From assembly GCA_022766385.1 (NCBI GenBank), contig JALEPJ010000056.1:1-64000 (forward strand): DNA of 64,000 nt, read 5' to 3'. This document shows, in pieces, positions 17,422 to 26,257 of the stretch. The translations under genes and the position numbers were made by a program. Positions within the stretch are counted from its first letter, which is position 1, and every line of letters begins with the position of its first letter. The notes beneath the pieces are model-generated. The model saw only the letters and a list, made by a program, of their open reading frames with translations. It did no database searches and was not told the DNA's origin. Source of the DNA: Rikenellaceae bacterium. GTDB taxonomy: Bacteria > Bacteroidota > Bacteroidia > Bacteroidales > UBA932.

Positions 17422-18174
17422 ATGAAGTCTTTACTTAAAGGAAAGGTAGCCGTAGTTACAGGCGGCACAAGGGGCATAGGCTATGCCATAGTCAAGAAGT
17501 ATCTTGAAGCAGGTGCTATCACTATTCTTTGCGGTTCACGCGAAGAGACTGCAAAGAAAGCCTTGGAAAAAATCAAGGCAGAAATGCCTGATGCTCAAGT
17601 GGATGCCATCTGGCCAAAACTTTCTGACCGTGCCGAGATGACAGCCGCTCTAAATACAATCAAGGAGAAATACGGCCGCCTTGACATCCTTGCCAACAAT
17701 GCCGGCATTTCCCAGAACAATTCGCTGTTCGACTATAAGGACGAAGATTTCGACAAGATTCTCGATATTAATATCAAGGCTCTTTATTCCTGTACACGTG
17801 CAGCAGCCGAGATAATGAAAGACAATGGCGGCGGAGTCATCATCAACACAAGCTCGATTGTAAGTTATAACGGACAGGGTGCAGGCTGTGGCTATCCTAC
17901 TTCAAAATTCGCAGTCAACGGCCTTACCAAATCCCTTTCACGTGAGCTTGGAAAATACGGAATACGTGTAAATGCAGTGGCTCCGGGAGTTACCAGAACA
18001 GATATGCTTGCCGTTCTTCCTGACGAGATGATACAACCTATTATCCGCAACATCCCTCTCGGAAGATTGGGTGAGCCGGAAGATGTTGCCAATGCTTTCG
18101 TTTTCCTGGCCAGCGATATGGCATCTTACATTTCAGGTGCTATACTGCCGGTAGCAGGTGCCGTGGTTATTTAA
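17422..18174 (+). CDS. SDR family oxidoreductase (FabG-like)
   Basis: 250-residue short-chain dehydrogenase. The dinucleotide motif TGGTRGIG is near the N-terminus, followed by NNAGIS, the catalytic Ser in NTSSIVSY and the YPTSK Tyr/Lys pair, then VAPGVTRTDM. The fold and length equal those of classical SDRs such as 3-oxoacyl-ACP reductase. The Thr-Arg after the glycine motif and the region around CGSREET hint at NADP(H). The substrate is not known; FabG itself is usually found with acp and fabD, which are absent here, so another alcohol or sugar dehydrogenase is possible. Convergent with the YjdF-like gene, only 5 bp apart. Confidence 0.88.
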   Translation: MKSLLKGKVAVVTGGTRGIGYAIVKKYLEAGAITILCGSREETAKKALEKIKAEMPDAQVDAIWPKLSDRAEMTAALNTIKEKYGRLDILANNAGISQNNSLFDYKDEDFDKILDINIKALYSCTRAAAEIMKDNGGGVIINTSSIVSYNGQGAGCGYPTSKFAVNGLTKSLSRELGKYGIRVNAVAPGVTRTDMLAVLPDEMIQPIIRNIPLGRLGEPEDVANAFVFLASDMASYISGAILPVAGAVVI

Positions 18175-18179
18175 AAGGC

Positions 18180-18860
18180 TTATACTTTGGGCTGTTGCTG
18201 GCTTTTCTCCCTTTTTTTGATTTCGAAATAGCCCAACACACCTATTGCTACGGAACCTACAAAATCCAGGATGAGATCCACCATAGTATCCTCCAGAGCC
18301 GCATGACCTACGAGAGGGACACTGGCATCAAAGGTTCCTGGCGTACTCAGGTACTGCTGAGTGTTGAGTTTGAGTATGCCATCCACGCAATACTCCAAGA
18401 TTTCCCAGCAAGCGCCGATGGCAAGGGCAAAACATACAACCCAGATTGCAACGAAGAGGGCAGGAAAGCGAATCTTTCCGCCCTCTGTTTTATTGAACAG
18501 GTTGATAAGCGAGAAGCCGAGGATACCGAGGAGTATGCCCGAGAATGCGTGTAGCATAGAATCCCACCAAGCGAACTTGCCATAGAAGTCGATAACATCC
18601 CCCAGGATAAGGGAGCTAAATCCGAAGGCGACGAAGGTCACCTCCATACTGTGAGGAACCTTGATGTTAACCATCCTCTTCAGCAGATTCGGGATGAAGA
18701 TGATAAACATCATCAGAGCCGTCTCAAAGATCTGGAAGGCTACACGGCTGACTGAAGAGTGAGACTCCAAAAAGAAGAGGGAAACGAAGTTTCCGAGCAA
18801 AATAATTGCACAGAGAATCAGGATAACTGTGGAAAACTTATTCAGCTTGCATTTTTTCAT
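18180..18860 (-). CDS. YjdF/DUF2238-like inner-membrane protein
   Basis: 226 residues with about six membrane helices. The conserved pieces WWDSMLHAFSGILLG, GACWEILEYCVDG and DTMVDLILDFVGS fit the YjdF (DUF2238) family of unknown function, with the polar His, Glu and Asp residues inside the membrane. Its start lies 23 bp inside the upstream glycosyltransferase gene, so the two are coupled. A link to membrane lipid or glycolipid metabolism is inference from that coupling only. Confidence 0.72.
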   Translation of the reverse strand: MKKCKLNKFSTVILILCAIILLGNFVSLFFLESHSSVSRVAFQIFETALMMFIIFIPNLLKRMVNIKVPHSMEVTFVAFGFSSLILGDVIDFYGKFAWWDSMLHAFSGILLGILGFSLINLFNKTEGGKIRFPALFVAIWVVCFALAIGACWEILEYCVDGILKLNTQQYLSTPGTFDASVPLVGHAALEDTMVDLILDFVGSVAIGVLGYFEIKKREKSQQQPKV

Positions 18861-19989
18861 TGACCATTTCTTTCATCAGTTCAACTATTCTCTTGCAGGT
18901 ATCCGGACATCTGTTCAATTTCTGAGCGTCCAACATACGCTGCCTGTATTCCTTATCATCGCATAGACGCATTGCCACTTTGGACTGGTAAACCGGGTCC
19001 AAAGACCTGTAAGACATTCCGTGATAGTGGAAGAAAAGGGCATTCTGGTCCTCAACTCCCTTGATTGGTTCGGAATGAATGAGAGGAATATTCTTGACTA
19101 TTGCTTCAGTACTTGTGATTCCTCCAGGTTTTGAGAAGAGTACATCACTGGCATCCATAAGCAAGGACACTTTATCGGTATATCCAAGACTCTTGACGCA
19201 ATAGTTATTGCCGAATTCGGCATCAAGCTGCTGTTTCTGTTCTTCATTGCGTCCGCAAACGCAAATAATCCTGTCCTGAGGAGCACAATCTTTAAGTAAT
19301 TCCTCTATGAGGGTATGCATATTGCCGTGGCCCATTGAGCCGCCCATAATCAGGAACCATCTGCTGCCCTCATCGCTGGAATCCCATCCTGTGAGTTCCT
19401 CGACCTGCTTGCGCGCTTCTTCACGTGGAATCCTCTTGGCAAACAAATCCTCTCTGACAGGAATGCCCAAGGGGTATAATTTGTTACGGTCCAAACCTTT
19501 TTCAACATATTCCTCAATCAAATGCTCATGAGGGATAATATACTTGTCAAGATTGGTTTCAGGAAGGAAAGGTATGCAGGTATAATCCGTCATCACGAAC
19601 ATAGTAGGTACATCCAATACTCCCTTGGACTTCAGATGTGTAAGAGCCTCCGCTGGGAATAGGTGCGTACATACGACTATATCAAAGCCATTGTCCTGAA
19701 TCAACTTGAGCAATGGCTTGGTGTACACGCGATTGGCCAGATTAATCGGGGAACTTGTCAGATTGATGTCGCTGATTTTTTCTCCAAGTTTGTACGCTTT
19801 TCCGAATAGAGAGCTCTTTGTGGAATAAACATATATGGCAGATACGTTTTTGGATGTGGTCTCGCTGACCAATGACAAAGTATCACGCATCTCACATTCG
19901 TATCCCTGAACCTGAAGTTCATTCAATATGGCTTTGGCGCTCGAATTATGGCCTTCTCCTGTATTGCAGGACAAAATCAATGCTTTCAT
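18838..19989 (-). CDS. MGDG-synthase/UgtP-like glycosyltransferase (GT28)
   Basis: 383 residues related to monogalactosyldiacylglycerol synthase, processive diacylglycerol glucosyltransferase and MurG. N-terminal half has the lipid-acceptor domain start SCNTGEGHNSSAKAI; the C-terminal half has the nucleotide-sugar site SKPGGITSTEAI and IIC VCGRNEE-type strand. These enzymes transfer a hexose from UDP-sugar to diacylglycerol or a related lipid at the inner membrane face. Together with the CDP-alcohol phosphotransferase operon 3 kb away, it suggests this strain makes glycolipids. No signal peptide, as expected for a peripheral cytosolic enzyme. The upstream gap of 103 bp separates it from the LytTR gene on the same strand. 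Confidence 0.87.
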   Translation of the reverse strand: MKALILSCNTGEGHNSSAKAILNELQVQGYECEMRDTLSLVSETTSKNVSAIYVYSTKSSLFGKAYKLGEKISDINLTSSPINLANRVYTKPLLKLIQDNGFDIVVCTHLFPAEALTHLKSKGVLDVPTMFVMTDYTCIPFLPETNLDKYIIPHEHLIEEYVEKGLDRNKLYPLGIPVREDLFAKRIPREEARKQVEELTGWDSSDEGSRWFLIMGGSMGHGNMHTLIEELLKDCAPQDRIICVCGRNEEQKQQLDAEFGNNYCVKSLGYTDKVSLLMDASDVLFSKPGGITSTEAIVKNIPLIHSEPIKGVEDQNALFFHYHGMSYRSLDPVYQSKVAMRLCDDKEYRQRMLDAQKLNRCPDTCKRIVELMKEMVNEKMQAE

Positions 19990-20092
19990 AAGCTATTCTC
20001 TCGTCAAAAAAAATAACACCAAGTATTTTAAAAATTCAGAAAGAAAACTGCAAAGAGTGTTCCGAAAGAGAACGAATGGCATATCAGCTGCT

Positions 20093-21013
20093 TCAGGAGA
20101 TTCCGTTTTGCAAAGCTTCTTTGATAGAAGAGGAATTGCTTCTTGAGACAGGTATCCTCTTTTCAGACCCGAAAATCCGCAATTGGGTGCCGTTCGGCAG
20201 CTTTTCCATAGTCAGGACGAAATTGAGATTGACTATGAATGCACGATGGCACTGCACAAGGGAATTGCTCTCACCTATTGAATCCTTCACACTCTTAAGG
20301 GTGATTCTCAGGGTCTTATGAAGCATCTTGTCATCCTCCATATAACATATGTCAGCATAATTGGCAATGGACTCCACATAAACGATTGAAGAACTTGGGA
20401 GTTCGAAGGCGGGGCCGATGTTCTGCCCTTTTAGGACACAAAGGGAGGAGGCGGCAGAGGAAGAAACAAGGCGGGAATTCATTGTCTTGCCCGTTGTAGA
20501 ATCGGATTTGTCATTCTCCGCCAATTGCGCCAATTTGTCCTGACGCTGCTCCAGAAGGGCATTGATGGCGCGCATTTCGTCAAGTTCGCAGCTGAGTTTG
20601 TTATTCTTAAACCTGAGGCAAGCCCAAAAGAAAAGGAAGAGCGCCAGCAGTGCGACATATATTAGCATGCGCAGATATGCCTGGAAGCTTAATGTAAAAT
20701 CATTGAAATAAGAGTCAAGATAGACATTCAGAAAAGAAAGCAGAGGGATAGTGAACAAGAAATTAAGAGAAATGAGAACGAAGTGCTTCTTCTCCCCCAC
20801 TATCTTCTTCAAGAATCTTGATACTATGAAATCTGCAATCCAGTATGACACAAAACTGGAAACGTAACAGGCCACTCCAAGAAGGAAAATATATAAAAGG
20901 CGCAGTTCTTCCATACGGTCCAAACCGAAAGGCTGAATCAAGGCAAGAACGAGGACTACGCCTATTGTACTTTCAATCGGCGACTTGAGTGCCATCTTCA
21001 GTTTTGCTGTCAT
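20093..21013 (-). CDS. Membrane-bound LytTR family transcriptional regulator
   Basis: 306 residues. Four hydrophobic helices lie at about residues 15-150, then a Leu-rich probable coiled coil (MRAINALLEQRQDKLAQL), then a LytTR DNA-binding domain at about 205-300 with IVYVESIANYADICYM and QCHRAFIVNLNFV. Such one-component LytTR proteins in Bacteroidota act without a separate histidine kinase. A TATCTTTG element lies 25 bp upstream. The gene is divergent from an outer-membrane receptor gene, which is the natural first candidate target. Confidence 0.88.
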   Translation of the reverse strand: MTAKLKMALKSPIESTIGVVLVLALIQPFGLDRMEELRLLYIFLLGVACYVSSFVSYWIADFIVSRFLKKIVGEKKHFVLISLNFLFTIPLLSFLNVYLDSYFNDFTLSFQAYLRMLIYVALLALFLFFWACLRFKNNKLSCELDEMRAINALLEQRQDKLAQLAENDKSDSTTGKTMNSRLVSSSAASSLCVLKGQNIGPAFELPSSSIVYVESIANYADICYMEDDKMLHKTLRITLKSVKDSIGESNSLVQCHRAFIVNLNFVLTMEKLPNGTQLRIFGSEKRIPVSRSNSSSIKEALQNGIS

Positions 21014-21037
21014 TCCTTAAGTAGTGTTTTTCCCTTC

Positions 21038-21045
21038 CAAAGATA
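21038..21045 (-). promoter_or_regulatory. Bacteroidota -7 element for the LytTR gene
   Basis: The minus strand reads TATCTTTG, an exact TAnnTTTG match, 25 bp before the ATG at 21013. The start of transcription would be about 19 nt upstream of the ATG. Confidence 0.55.
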
Positions 21046-21179
21046 GTGTTTTAAATTGAAAATGATTGTTTCCACTTGAATTTCAAGCCTGCAGAATATC
21101 CCTAATATCCCAAAGCAATGGTGTCAGAAGGCGTTTTCATGTCAAGAGTCCCTATTCAGCCACCGTTTATCCCCGAATA

Positions 21180-21210
21180 TTTGAACTATAAAACGGACGT
21201 CATTACTTTG
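21180..21210 (+). promoter_or_regulatory. Bacteroidota promoter for the outer-membrane receptor gene
   Basis: TTTG at 21180-21183, exactly 19 nt of spacer, and TTACTTTG at 21203-21210 (one mismatch from TAnnTTTG). The ATG at 21243 lies about 26 nt after the expected start of transcription. Confidence 0.6.
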
Positions 21211-21242
21211 CATCCGGCAACAGAAATCAACACAAGTTAAAT

Positions 21243-23660
21243 ATGAAAAGAATCATTACCATCATCAGTTTTATCGTGCTCTTAGCAGCACAAATGAAGA
21301 GCGAAGCACAGACATTGCAGGGACAAGTCAGCGAAATGGGAGGTACATATATTCCTTACGCAGCCGTAGTATTACGAAGCTGCACGGACCAGAAGGTCAT
21401 TGAAGGCTGTTTGAGCGGGGAAGACGGTCATTTCAAGCTCAATCTCTCTGAAAGATTCAAGACTCCCGAATCAAAGTCCGAATATGGAAACAAGTTCATT
21501 CTTGAGGTCTCATCGATAGGATACAAAAGTGCTTGCAAGGAGCTATGCTACAGTGATTTCAACTCAGTCTTCGACTTTATTCTCGAGGATGACAGCGAGA
21601 TGCTGGCGGCAGCGGTATTCAGTGCAGAACTGCCAAAAACCAGAATAGAGGGTGATGCTATCGTGACCAGGATCAAAAGTTCTGTGCTGGAACACAGTGG
21701 CAATGCCTATGATGTCCTGGCCAAGGTTCCGGGTATGATGAGACAAGGTAATGATATCCAGGTAATCGGAAAGGGACACCCTGTATACTATATAAATAAC
21801 AGGAAAGTTGTAGATGAATCAGAACTTGGGAGTTTGCAGAGCGAGTACATTAAGGAAGTGGAAGTCATCAGCAATCCTGGATCAGCCTATGCAGCAGACG
21901 TCTCCGCAGTCGTAAGAATCAGGACGATACAGAGAATCGACGAAGGCATAAGCGCTTTGGTCAATTTAAACGATTATCAGACACTCAGGAACGGCAATAA
22001 GCTTATGTCATCAGGAATAGCGTTTGACTGGAAGGTCAAGAAAGCTGAGATTATGATCGGACTCAATCTGAATCGAGACTATTTAAATAATTATTCATTT
22101 GAACTTGAGCAGATTACCCGTACTGAACATATATTCAAGCAGATGGGACCAATGACTTACAATGGTCTTGACTTCAAGGGCAATTTCGACCTGGCATTCA
22201 ACTATGACTTTAATGAAAACAACAGCGTTGGAGCCAGGCTGCAGAAAACAGGGACCTTCGACAGCTACTCACACGCTCTGGTGGACAATAGAGTCAGCAT
22301 AGACGGAAAAGAATATGATAGACTGCTTTCTGAGAGAGACGACAGTTACGACCACAGTGGTCCTACTCTATTCAATGTTTTCTATAGTGGCAAGTCGGGA
22401 AAACTGAATATTGACCTCAACATCAATGCATATTCGTCATCGAGTATAGTCGAGAGCAAAATAAAGGAGAACTCGGAATATGACAGTTCTCTCTCGCTTT
22501 ACAGTTCTCTGAACAAGAGCGTGAGCCGGATGCAGGACTATAGGCTCGTACTGGCACATCCGCTCGGACAGGGCAAGCTCACTGCAGGAAGCGAGGGCAG
22601 CCGTATCCGTCGTGACAATGATTATTCCATTGACAATGAACATATTAAGAACAGCACATCCATTGCTCTGGAAAAGAATCTATCAGTATTTGCGGAATAC
22701 TCTCTTTTCATCAAGAGAGCAGGTATGCTTACTGCGGGTTTGAGGTATGAACACACCGCCTTCGACTATGATATGAAAGAGGAAAGGCTGAGCCGGAGCT
22801 ACCCATCCGTCTTCCCGTCCATCTCTTTCGCTACAGAAATCGCTGGAGTCCAGGCCCTCATAAGCTACAGCGCAAAAACAAGGCGTCCAAGCTTCAACGA
22901 CCTGAGGTCAGGGATAGAATACTCCAGCCGTTTCACACTGAATTCAGGAAATCCCAAGCTAGAGAATGAGACCATACATTCGACAGGCATTGCATTAAAC
23001 AAGGGAATAGTCTCATTATCAGGCACTTATGAAAGGATAGATAATGCAATATTCGATTGGACCTATCCATACGATGACAGAGGTACCGTCTTGATTAGTA
23101 TGACCAATTTCCCTAAGCCCCTCAGAAGATTCAATCTCTTCCTGGTAGCATCGCCAAGCAAGGGAGCATTTACATCAAGTACGGTCGCAGGCATCAAAGC
23201 CCAGAGAATTAGCCTCAATCTACCTGACCCTTCAATGCCTGAAGGGAGCAGGGTGGTAAATTACAACAGGCCTATGTTCATATTCAACAGCAACAACTAT
23301 TTGAGATTGGGAGCTTCATGGCAGCTTGAACTCAGCTCCGAGTTCTATTCAAAAGCCGATTTCGGCAATGCAAGTCTTCAGGATAACTATTGGAATCTTT
23401 CATTTGCAGTACAGAAATCTTTCCTCAGGGACAAGAATCTCATCATCCGCCTGAGCATAGGTGATGTCTTCCAGACAGCAATGCACGATGTGCTGATAGA
23501 CTTGGGCAATTACACCCTCCGCCAAAACGATATCAACGGTGAGTCACGTTCTCAGTTTGAGATGCATCGCGCAGGAATAAGCCTCAAGTACAATATAAAC
23601 TCAAAAAAGGGTGCATACCGCGGAAAAGGCAGTTCACAAGACAATATTGACCGCCTGTAG
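21243..23660 (+). CDS. TonB-dependent receptor-like outer-membrane protein (OMP_b-brl_3 type)
   Basis: 805 residues with a signal peptide cut near KSEA-QT. A carboxypeptidase-D regulatory-like beta-sandwich (about 25-115, LQGQVSEMGGTYIPYAAVVL) is followed by a TonB plug (about 135-230, with VLAKVPGMMRQG and EVEVISNPGSAYAAD) and a large beta barrel ending near residue 795. It is the shorter family of outer-membrane beta-barrel proteins common in Bacteroidetes, not a SusC, and there is no SusD neighbour. Substrate unknown; ions or peptides are typical of the group. It faces a membrane LytTR regulator across a 229-bp gap holding promoters for both. Confidence 0.87.
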   Translation: MKRIITIISFIVLLAAQMKSEAQTLQGQVSEMGGTYIPYAAVVLRSCTDQKVIEGCLSGEDGHFKLNLSERFKTPESKSEYGNKFILEVSSIGYKSACKELCYSDFNSVFDFILEDDSEMLAAAVFSAELPKTRIEGDAIVTRIKSSVLEHSGNAYDVLAKVPGMMRQGNDIQVIGKGHPVYYINNRKVVDESELGSLQSEYIKEVEVISNPGSAYAADVSAVVRIRTIQRIDEGISALVNLNDYQTLRNGNKLMSSGIAFDWKVKKAEIMIGLNLNRDYLNNYSFELEQITRTEHIFKQMGPMTYNGLDFKGNFDLAFNYDFNENNSVGARLQKTGTFDSYSHALVDNRVSIDGKEYDRLLSERDDSYDHSGPTLFNVFYSGKSGKLNIDLNINAYSSSSIVESKIKENSEYDSSLSLYSSLNKSVSRMQDYRLVLAHPLGQGKLTAGSEGSRIRRDNDYSIDNEHIKNSTSIALEKNLSVFAEYSLFIKRAGMLTAGLRYEHTAFDYDMKEERLSRSYPSVFPSISFATEIAGVQALISYSAKTRRPSFNDLRSGIEYSSRFTLNSGNPKLENETIHSTGIALNKGIVSLSGTYERIDNAIFDWTYPYDDRGTVLISMTNFPKPLRRFNLFLVASPSKGAFTSSTVAGIKAQRISLNLPDPSMPEGSRVVNYNRPMFIFNSNNYLRLGASWQLELSSEFYSKADFGNASLQDNYWNLSFAVQKSFLRDKNLIIRLSIGDVFQTAMHDVLIDLGNYTLRQNDINGESRSQFEMHRAGISLKYNINSKKGAYRGKGSSQDNIDRL

Positions 23661-23670
23661 CGCTCCAATT

Positions 23671-24114
23671 TCAGAAAAGACTGAATCCTAGCAATAAGGT
23701 CCAAACCAAAAAACGACCGGCCTTTCCTATGAGCATCATCACACAGGAGCGGAGTGGAGGAGCCTTATAAAAGCCGAGAGCAATGGCAATGACATCGCCG
23801 ATTATAGGAACCCAGCAGAGTAGAGCCAGCCAGGACCCGTATTTGGCAATCATTGCCTTTTGCTTTTCGAGGGTTTCGTGTTTGACCTTGAAATATTTCT
23901 CAATCCACTCGAGCCGTCCTACCCAGCCCATTCCGAAACTGATTACACTTCCCAGCCAGTTGCCGGCTGTAGCAACAAGAAAACAGAGAGGGGCCTGTTT
24001 GGTAAGTTCCAGAAAAGCAATATAAAGAGCGTCGGAACTGAAAGGCACTATGGTGGCAGCTAAGAGATTTCCAAGGAACAGGCCCCACCAGCCAAGACTC
24101 TCCAGTGTATTCAT
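23671..24114 (-). CDS. YqaA family (DedA/VTT-like) membrane protein
   Basis: 147 residues with about four membrane segments. The family pattern is visible: AATIVPFSSDALYIAFLE, GNWLGSVISFGMGWVGR and the conserved loop WVPIIGDVIAIALGFYK. YqaA belongs to the VTT/DedA superfamily, whose members help flip or recycle membrane lipids; the specific job of YqaA is not settled. The ATG overlaps the stop of the PhoR-like kinase gene by 4 bp, making it the last gene of the phoB-phoR operon. Confidence 0.87.
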   Translation of the reverse strand: MNTLESLGWWGLFLGNLLAATIVPFSSDALYIAFLELTKQAPLCFLVATAGNWLGSVISFGMGWVGRLEWIEKYFKVKHETLEKQKAMIAKYGSWLALLCWVPIIGDVIAIALGFYKAPPLRSCVMMLIGKAGRFLVWTLLLGFSLF

Positions 24115-25322
24115 TGCTGTTTCTGATTCAGTTTGATTTCAATTGTAAGACCGCCGCCATCAGTAATGGAAGCGCTGGCTCCCCCACCATACTGAATGGC
24201 GATGTTCTTTACTATGCTCAGACCAAGTCCCGTGCCACCGAGACGGCGCGAACGGCCTTTATCCAATCTGTAAAAACGTTCGAAGATGTGAGAAAGCTGG
24301 TCCTCGGGCACTCCTGGCCCGTTGTCCGAAAAGCTGAGCAGTATCTGTGAGCTCTTGCTAAGCGCTTTAACGTCGAATCTGCTGGCACCGACCGCATACG
24401 CAAGAGCATTGTCATAAACATTGCGCACAAGAGAATATAAAAGCGAAGGATCTCCGACGATGAAGATGCTCTCAGGCAATTCGAGTTTCAACTCCATTCC
24501 TTTCAACTCAAACTCTGCTTGGGTTTCTTCAGAGATTCTGCGAATCATAGCACAAAGGTCAACAGGGACGGAAACGGCGGAAGCAGCCGAATTGTCAAGT
24601 CTGGAGAGTGTGCTCATATCGGAAAGAAGACTGCTCATTCTTTTAGATTGGGTATAGCATTTCTCAATGAAGTTAATCCTCATTACTTCAGGCATCTCCG
24701 GATTGGTTACCAGAGTCTCCAGATAGCCTTCAATAGAAGCGGCAGGAGTCTTAAGTTCGTGCGCAGCATTTTCTGTCAATTGATGCTTGATGCGGAGCTT
24801 TTCTTCTTCACTGCGGCGAAGGCGCCATCTGAGATACATTACTGCACCGATCAGGATGAGTATGCCGCCGGTATAGTAGAAGAACGTAAAATCCTTCCTC
24901 AGGCTGTCAGTCAAAGGAGCGGAATAGGGCACAGATGAACGTATCACAAGCCCTCTGTCGGGAAAGTAAGTCGCTGAGTAGAAATATTTTTCACCATTCA
25001 TCCCCGACACTCTCTTGATATCGTATCCGGAGCCGTTGGCAATGGCTTCGCGCACCTCCTTCCTTTGAAGGTGGTTGTCCATATTGCTCACATCTGAATT
25101 CTCACTGTCGGAAATGACATTACCGTCTGTATCAATGACAGTCACTCTAATGGAGGAATCAACTGGATTGTAATTGTTGAGCTGCAGTTTTGCGTTAAGA
25201 ATGTCACAGCGGAAAGCCCTCTCCCGCCGGTATTCATTGATGCCGAAACATATCGTGAATACGGACATCATAGTGATGACCGCAATAAAGAAATGGTCTT
25301 TATGTATCGAAGAAATAGCCAT
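24111..25322 (-). CDS. phoR: Sensor histidine kinase, PhoR-like
   Basis: 403 residues. A first membrane helix (about 12-28), a periplasmic region of about 120 residues, a second helix (about 147-165), then HisKA with ENAAHELKTPAAS (phospho-His near 187) and a HATPase domain with DNGPGVP and GGTGLGLSIVKN. It overlaps the response-regulator gene by 23 bp. The PhoB-type partner, the PHO-box-like site and the adjacent phosphate transporters make phosphate limitation the likely signal. The gene name is inferred from context, since PhoR-type kinases are hard to tell from others by sequence alone. Confidence 0.82.
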   Translation of the reverse strand: MAISSIHKDHFFIAVITMMSVFTICFGINEYRRERAFRCDILNAKLQLNNYNPVDSSIRVTVIDTDGNVISDSENSDVSNMDNHLQRKEVREAIANGSGYDIKRVSGMNGEKYFYSATYFPDRGLVIRSSVPYSAPLTDSLRKDFTFFYYTGGILILIGAVMYLRWRLRRSEEEKLRIKHQLTENAAHELKTPAASIEGYLETLVTNPEMPEVMRINFIEKCYTQSKRMSSLLSDMSTLSRLDNSAASAVSVPVDLCAMIRRISEETQAEFELKGMELKLELPESIFIVGDPSLLYSLVRNVYDNALAYAVGASRFDVKALSKSSQILLSFSDNGPGVPEDQLSHIFERFYRLDKGRSRRLGGTGLGLSIVKNIAIQYGGGASASITDGGGLTIEIKLNQKQQ

Positions 25323-25977
25323 AACCGAATCTCGTCCTTATCTTTGAGCCATAAGGGCCTATCTTTTTCCTTATGCGCGTTATATTCACATCAACAGTTC
25401 TGTCGAGTACCATAGTATTGTCCGGCCAGATGCGACGAAGTATCTCTTCCCTTGAAAAAACCTGACCGGGTTTGGAAATCAGCAGGGCAAGTATTTCAAA
25501 TTCCAGTTTCGAGAACTGAACATCGATGCCGTCAACAGTACAGCTTTTCTTCTCCATATTCAGCTCCAGGCCTTCGAAACGCAGGGTCTGTTCAGCCCTT
25601 TCGTTATAACATCGGCTCAAAACCGCTTTGATTCTGGCTTTTACCTCGCTGATTCTGAACGGTTTGCATATATAGTCATCTGAACCCAGAGAGAAGCCCT
25701 TGAGTATGTCGTGTTCCATAGTCTTGGCAGTACAGAAGATAATGGGAATATCTTTAGTTCTCTCATCCATCTTCAATTCGGATGCCCACTCAAAACCTGA
25801 TTTCGGGCTCATCATCACATCCAGAAGTATCAGGTCAATATTGTTCCCTTCTACTGCTTTCTGCGCATCTAAGGCGCTTTCTGCACAAATGACTTCATAA
25901 GCATCGCTTTCAAGGTTGTAAGCGAGTATTTCCCTCAAATCGGGTTCATCATCCACAATAAGTATCCGTGCCTTCAT
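25300..25977 (-). CDS. phoB: Response regulator, PhoB/OmpR family
   Basis: 225 residues: receiver domain with acidic pocket DDE and phospho-acceptor Asp53 in LLDVMM, conserved Thr (FCTAKT) and Lys (CKPF), followed by a winged-helix DNA-binding domain (about 130-225) with the recognition region VDVNITRIRKKIG. Promoter element TATGTTTG lies about 20-27 bp upstream. It is first in a three-gene operon with phoR and a YqaA gene and is divergent from a PiT-type phosphate transporter across a region with a PHO-box-like repeat. This supports the PhoB assignment. Confidence 0.85.
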   Translation of the reverse strand: MKARILIVDDEPDLREILAYNLESDAYEVICAESALDAQKAVEGNNIDLILLDVMMSPKSGFEWASELKMDERTKDIPIIFCTAKTMEHDILKGFSLGSDDYICKPFRISEVKARIKAVLSRCYNERAEQTLRFEGLELNMEKKSCTVDGIDVQFSKLEFEILALLISKPGQVFSREEILRRIWPDNTMVLDRTVDVNITRIRKKIGPYGSKIRTRFGYGYFFDT

Positions 25978-25995
25978 AAATCAATTATTCGTTTG

Positions 25996-26003
25996 CAAAC
26001 ATA
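25996..26003 (-). promoter_or_regulatory. Bacteroidota -7 element for phoB
   Basis: TATGTTTG on the minus strand matches TAnnTTTG and leaves a leader of only about 12 nt before the phoB ATG. No clear TTTG at -33, which would suit an activated promoter. Confidence 0.5.
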
Positions 26004-26039
26004 GGCAAGTTTTTCCGAATAAGGAACTCCATTCAGCCG

Positions 26040-26057
26040 CTTTCATAAAATTGTAAC
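26040..26057 (+). promoter_or_regulatory. PHO-box-like PhoB site
   Basis: The 18 bases at 26040-26057 match the enterobacterial PHO box (two 7-bp half sites separated by 4 bp of A/T) at 14 of 18 positions by my count, including CTxTCATAAAA and TGT. It sits in the divergent region between phoB and the PiT transporter, about 65 bp upstream of the small ORF. PhoB boxes are not well defined in Bacteroidota, so this remains inference. Confidence 0.45.
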
Positions 26058-26122
26058 ATTTCCGAAACAAGTATGTAATACGGATTGAGTTGTTTTGCAT
26101 CGTGAAAGGAAATATTCTTCAT

Positions 26123-26248
26123 ATGAAAGAAAAGGACACAGAGAAGAGCAAGGACGAGAGGATAATCACGATTTACAATTGGACCAGATTTGTCCTCCTC
26201 ATCATCTTTGTTTTACTGCTTTATCTGGGAGTAATATCTAATTCATAA
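26123..26248 (+). CDS. 41-aa single-pass membrane protein
   Basis: A short ORF from ATG 26123 encodes a charged N-terminus (MKEKDTEKSKDERI) followed by one hydrophobic helix (WTRFVLLIIFVLLLYLGVI). The layout is a typical small membrane protein with cytosolic basic-acidic head. It ends 9 bp before the PiT transporter ATG, and it is the first ORF downstream of the PHO-box-like site. A role as small regulatory subunit of the transporter is a guess; the sequence itself shows only topology and position. Confidence 0.55.
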   Translation: MKEKDTEKSKDERIITIYNWTRFVLLIIFVLLLYLGVISNS

Positions 26249-26257
26249 TCAATCATA

